64,000 nt of DNA. Origin: Streptomyces armeniacus. Its GTDB lineage: Bacteria; Actinomycetota; Actinomycetes; Streptomycetales; Streptomycetaceae. The translations under genes and the position numbers were made by a program. Where the stretch lies: contig NZ_CP031320.1 of assembly GCF_003355155.1 (NCBI RefSeq), positions 668,369 through 732,368 on the forward strand. Direction: 5' to 3'. Of the stretch, positions 59,581 through 64,000 are shown piece by piece. Position 1 is the stretch's first letter. Each line of letters opens with the position of its first letter. Under the pieces are notes generated by a model that saw nothing but the letters and a program-made list of their open reading frames with translations, was not told the DNA's origin and did not search any database.

Positions 59581-60657
59581 TCAGATCCAGCCGTGCTCGC
59601 GGGCCAGCAGCGCGGCCTGCGCCCGGCTGGCGGCACCCAGGCGCTGCATCAGGTCGGCCACGTGCCGGCGGTAGGTCCGTACGGAGATCCCCAGGCTCCG
59701 GGCGCCGGACTCGTCCTTGCCCACCGAGACCATCGACTCGAGCACCTGCCGCTCCCGTTCGGTGACGCACGGCGCATCCGTCGCCGCCCGCCCGTCCAGC
59801 GCGGTCAGCAGGTCCTCGGCCTGTCCCCAGATGCGTTCGAAGAGGGCCACTATGTGGGTGACAAGCCCGCTCTCGTACGCGAACAGCGCGCCGCGCTCCG
59901 GACGTTCGGTGTCGACGGGAACCACGGCGGTGCGTCCGTCGAAGACGACGATGCGCTCGGTGACCTCCGTGGCGACCCGGATCAGCGCGCCCTCGGCGGC
60001 CAGTTCGCGCAGGTGCGCCGCCGTGACCACATGGCCGAGGGACGCGGCGGGCACGACGCTGCGGACACGGACGCCGTGCCGCAGGGAGCGCAGGCCCAGC
60101 GCCCGGGCGCGGTTGATGCTGTCGGGCGAGGGCTCGGCGGCCGACTCGACGGACAGGATCTCGTCGCGCGCGAAGAACGCGAGGTCGTCGATGCGGTCGC
60201 GGATCTGCGCGGGCTCCGTCAACTGCTCGACGCCACGCGGCGGCTGCCTACGGGACGGGGCCGATGCGGAAGCAGCGCCGGCGCTGCCCGCGGTGCTGCC
60301 CTTGGCCCCGTTCGCGGCGCCCAGCGGGCACATCTCCGCGCGTAGAGCATCGATGAGCGGCCGGATCCGTGTCACCCGGCGCAGCTCGTTGTGGAGTTCG
60401 TGCATGCGCTGGTCCATCAGCCGGGACAGCGCGGTCTCCGGGTCCTCGGCCGCGTACCCGGAGGGTGCCGCCTCGTCCTGTCGGAGCAGGCCGAGCGCGC
60501 ACAGCCGTTCCAGTGCGCACGGCACCGCGTCCGGGCCGCGGTGCGGCGACGCGGGCGGAATCGGTTCGAGTGGTGTGTCCGGGCGGCGCAGGAAGAGCCG
60601 GTAGGTCTCTTCCTCCTCCGGAGAGACTCCGAAGACGGACAGCGCGTGTGCACCCAA
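59581..60657 (-). CDS. LuxR-type regulator with N-terminal TrmB-like part
   Basis: A 358-aa protein. The C-terminal LuxR HTH is CVTERERQVLESMVSVGKDE, SLGISVRTYRRHVADLMQRL. The N-terminal part begins MGAHALSVFGVSPEEEETYR with a wHTH-like helix set, followed by a helical segment MHELHNELRRVTRIRPLIDA. Middle (about 140-280) has a PLD-like/PAC-type pattern with VFDGRTAVVPVDTERPERGA. TTG 60657 with GGGGGACAC upstream is the best start; longer frames are low complexity. Such proteins are frequent near natural-product genes. Confidence 0.82.
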   Translation of the reverse strand: MGAHALSVFGVSPEEEETYRLFLRRPDTPLEPIPPASPHRGPDAVPCALERLCALGLLRQDEAAPSGYAAEDPETALSRLMDQRMHELHNELRRVTRIRPLIDALRAEMCPLGAANGAKGSTAGSAGAASASAPSRRQPPRGVEQLTEPAQIRDRIDDLAFFARDEILSVESAAEPSPDSINRARALGLRSLRHGVRVRSVVPAASLGHVVTAAHLRELAAEGALIRVATEVTERIVVFDGRTAVVPVDTERPERGALFAYESGLVTHIVALFERIWGQAEDLLTALDGRAATDAPCVTERERQVLESMVSVGKDESGARSLGISVRTYRRHVADLMQRLGAASRAQAALLAREHGWI

Positions 60658-60953
60658 GCTGTGTCCCCCGTTGCATGGATGTGGTGCGGAGCAGGAGCAA
60701 GAGCAGAAGTAGGAGCAAGGAACCGGTGGCTGGTCTGCCAACGCGCAGCGTAGAGCCTGTGGATCCCCTTCGGGGAGCCTCGGCACCGGACGCACCACAA
60801 GGTGTGAACGAATCACGAGAACACCGCCGCCGTCCCCGCTCGCGTGCGGAGACGGCGCCGGTGTGCCGTACGGTGCACGCGGCCACCCGTACGGCGCGTG
60901 CGGGCACCCGTACGGCGCGCGCGCCGCAGTCCCTAACGGACCGGCGGGCCGCG

Positions 60954-62024
60954 TCAGTTGGCCCGGTACGCCTCCCACGCCTCGTTCATCCGGACCACCT
61001 GGCCCGCGGTGAACTGGGTCATGCACGCGTCGTACGAGTAGTCCATGAAGTTGTGGATCGGGTCCACGCCCTCCGCCGGGCACGTGTCGGCGCCCTCGGG
61101 GCAGCCGGACGCGGGCTCGCGCTCGGCCGGGGTGTCGTCGACCTGGTCGCCCTGCGCGGAGCAGCCGCCCTGGAAGGTGTGGTACAGGCCCATCCAGTGG
61201 CCGACCTCGTGGGTTCCGGTGTCGCCCTCGTTGTAGTTGCCCGCCGAGCCGCCGGGCAGCGAGGCGTCCAGCACGACGACGCCGTCGTCCTCCGGATTGG
61301 TGTCGTACGAGCTGGGGAACGTCGCCCAGCCGAGCAGGCTCTGGCCGAGGTTTGCGGTGTAGAAGTTGAGCGCGTCGGCGCCGCCCTCGCGCAGCGAGGA
61401 CTTCATGGCGCTCTCGGCGGAGGAGCCGGGGGTGAGGCCGTTGTACCAGCCGGCGTTGTCGGTGTACGTGGTGCCGGCCAGCTCGAACTGGTACGGCGAG
61501 GGGTTGTTGCCGTCGCCCTCGCCGGCGTAGGCGGCGTTGAGCACGTCGACCTGGGCGTTGATGGCGTCGGCGTCGACCTTGCCGGTGGCACCGTCGTGGA
61601 CGACGTGGAAGTACACCGGGATGGTGACGGGTGCGCCGGAGGGCTTGTCGAGCTTGCCGGCCGCGCGGAGCCGGTCGAGCCGTTCGCGCAGGTCGGCCTC
61701 CATGGCCTGGGCCTGCCGCTCGCTGACGGCGTTGGGTTCGTGGGCGACGCCTTCGTCGCCGTGCGCGCGGGCGACGCGGGCGTTGGAGGCGGCCGCCTGC
61801 TGCGCCGCGTCGTGGCCGTGGTCATGGCCGTGGCCGTGGAGGTCGGCCGTGCCGTCGGCGCACTCGGCGCCCTGCGCGGCCACGGATCTTCCGGAACTCT
61901 CGGGTGCGGGGCCGGCGTCGGCGGCCGGTGCGGACAGGGGAGTGAGGGCCAGGGTTCCGGCCACCGCTGCCATGCCGAGGACACGAGTGCGGGCTCGCGG
62001 GGATATGCGGGCGATCGGGCGCAT
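60954..62024 (-). CDS. Secreted M43-type zinc metalloprotease
   Basis: A 356-aa exported protein. Signal peptide: [20 protein letters not shown]. After a His-rich stretch ([11 protein letters not shown] near 65-75) and a coiled helix, the protease core has [20 protein letters not shown], and zinc motif [13 protein letters not shown] (about 271), with Met-turn [15 protein letters not shown]; this is the pappalysin family (M43). GGAGGAGC is placed well before ATG 62024. The His-rich piece might hold zinc before processing. Confidence 0.9.
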   Translation of the reverse strand: MRPIARISPRARTRVLGMAAVAGTLALTPLSAPAADAGPAPESSGRSVAAQGAECADGTADLHGHGHDHGHDAAQQAAASNARVARAHGDEGVAHEPNAVSERQAQAMEADLRERLDRLRAAGKLDKPSGAPVTIPVYFHVVHDGATGKVDADAINAQVDVLNAAYAGEGDGNNPSPYQFELAGTTYTDNAGWYNGLTPGSSAESAMKSSLREGGADALNFYTANLGQSLLGWATFPSSYDTNPEDDGVVVLDASLPGGSAGNYNEGDTGTHEVGHWMGLYHTFQGGCSAQGDQVDDTPAEREPASGCPEGADTCPAEGVDPIHNFMDYSYDACMTQFTAGQVVRMNEAWEAYRAN

Positions 62025-62360
62025 CGAAGCTCCTCCGGGACGTGGATGTGAGGGATTCCTCGTCGTCCCGGCGGAGGCTAGAAGTGCCGGACAGAAAGCG
62101 GTGAGAGACGAACCGGCCCAATCGTTTTTGCACACAATTCGGTCGGGCGCAGGACGATTTGGTGGCGTGGGCGGGGGCAGCCGCCCGGAGGAGGGTGCAA
62201 GGGGCGCAAGTGTACGGATTCGTTCCGCGTCTGCGGGCCGCCGCCGAGTGGCCGATTACACCCTTGCGTCGGGCGCCCGTACGTCACCGCGCCCGGGGCC
62301 CGTACGCAGGCGCACCAGCCGCCCCGTACGCCCCGTGCGCAAGCCCGCCCCGTGCGCCCG

Positions 62361-62756
62361 TCAGCCGCGCCCCATCGTCCGGTCCACCGCGATCTCGATC
62401 AGCACACGTTCCGGATTCGGCCTCGGGTCCCGCCCGTACCGCTCCGCGAAGCGCCGTTCCGCGTCCGCGACCAGTTCCGGTTCGGCGTGTACGACCGCGC
62501 GTCCCTCCAGGGTCGCCCACCGCCGCCGGTCCACCTGGCAGAGTGCGACCCGCATCCCCGCGGGCCCGGCGGCCCGTACGTTGCGCACCTTCTTGCTGCC
62601 CCCGCTCGCGATCACCCGGGCGATCCCGGCCCCCGGGTCGTAGGTCACGGCGACGGGTACGACGTGCGGGGTGCCGTCCGGCCGGAAGGTGGTGAGAGTG
62701 GAGTGGTGCCGCTCGCGCCAGAAGGCGAGTATCGCGGGGTCCAGAGTGATCGTCAC
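62361..62756 (-). CDS. PPOX-class F420-dependent enzyme-like protein
   Basis: A 131-aa split-barrel flavin/deazaflavin-binding protein. Strands are HSTLTTFRPDGTPHVVPVAV, RVIASGGSKKVRNVRAAGPA and VALCQVDRRRWATLEGRAVV, typical of the F420-dependent oxidoreductase group of the PPOX superfamily. GTG 62756 matches family length. The C-terminus carries RVLIEIAVDRTMGRG. Substrate unknown. It is divergent to clpB. Confidence 0.85.
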   Translation of the reverse strand: MTITLDPAILAFWRERHHSTLTTFRPDGTPHVVPVAVTYDPGAGIARVIASGGSKKVRNVRAAGPAGMRVALCQVDRRRWATLEGRAVVHAEPELVADAERRFAERYGRDPRPNPERVLIEIAVDRTMGRG

Positions 62757-62781
62757 GGGGAACGAATCTAGTCGATGGCGA

Positions 62782-62802
62782 GTTGAGTGGAATAGACTCA
62801 AC
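62782..62802 (+). promoter_or_regulatory. HAIR-like element upstream of clpB
   Basis: GTTGAGT, 7 bp, ACTCAAC: a fully symmetrical variant of the HspR site (outermost C/G swapped). It lies in the 135-bp gap between the PPOX-type gene and clpB. Confidence 0.8.
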
Positions 62803-62891
62803 TTGTTGCAGGTTGGAGTTAGCAGGGCAGGGCCGGAGGGTGAGGGCCGTCCGGCCGGCAAGCGGGACGCGACGAGGAGGAAAGCAGCACA

Positions 62892-64000
<1,109 letters not shown>

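Noticed and set aside
59580..61083. 500-aa form of the LuxR-type regulator
   Set aside because: The first 142 residues are low-complexity Arg/Pro/Gly text over a tandem repeat and the 3' end of the protease gene; TTG 60657 has a ribosome site and family-like N-terminus.

Overview
The window is high-GC actinobacterial DNA with many hallmarks of Streptomyces: an HspR/HAIR heat-shock circuit, an AfsR/SARP regulator, a DUF5753 XRE regulator next to a DUF574-type methyltransferase, a paired CYP157-like/CYP154-like P450 unit, GTG and TTG starts, and GC-rich hairpin terminators at most convergent junctions. The mixture of housekeeping genes (dcd, dnaK-grpE-dnaJ-hspR, clpB, a tRNA-Gly) and many accessory regulators and enzymes suggests a chromosomal arm-to-core location. 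This is inference; no search was run.

Layout. 1-4463: a sulfonate/nitrate-type ABC importer (binding protein cut by the window edge, ATPase, permease) with an LLM flavin monooxygenase and a stand-alone OmpR-type winged helix. 4571-6501: a TetR regulator, an alpha/beta hydrolase and a small unknown gene read from a 16-bp inverted promoter/operator pair. 6452-9024: two coupled P450s, the first without the ExxR arginine. 9443-15994: XRE regulator, methyltransferase, DUF3048 protein, secreted metallophosphatase/5'-nucleotidase and a third P450. 16205-21453: RibD/DHFR-like reductase with TetR, two decayed genes (one a family-1 glycosyltransferase remnant), a TetR/Dabb pair sharing an operator half-site, and small unknown genes.

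21626-30247: an AraC-type regulator with an unusual N-terminal part, a cytidine-deaminase-like protein, a divergent FadR-type regulator with a PLP sulfur-amino-acid enzyme and an NhaC antiporter, a phytanoyl-CoA dioxygenase-like protein, and a soluble Ser/Thr kinase with helical repeats. 31421-32924 holds the most structured mobile-DNA signal: an intact tRNA-Gly, a 44-bp copy of its 3' half 1.4 kb away followed by a tRNA-type terminator, and decayed small genes between, which reads as a shrunken tRNA-integrating element.

33155-48880: zinc-ribbon protein, dCTP deaminase, phosphoribosyltransferase, a deazaflavin-oxidoreductase/hemerythrin fusion, HxlR with an imine-reductase-like enzyme, SGNH hydrolase with ricin-B lectin domain, Yip1-like protein, S41 peptidase, ArsR/MFS pair, CPA2 antiporter and a large membrane Fe-S oxidoreductase. 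49026-64000: PP2C phosphatase, the dnaK operon with two HAIR sites, a FabR-like TetR regulator with two palindromes, an AfsR/SARP regulator with 22-bp spaced repeats upstream, a LuxR-type regulator, a secreted M43-type metalloprotease, a PPOX-type F420 enzyme and the first third or so of clpB behind a third HAIR site. HspR encoded at 54225 therefore probably controls both ends of this last block.
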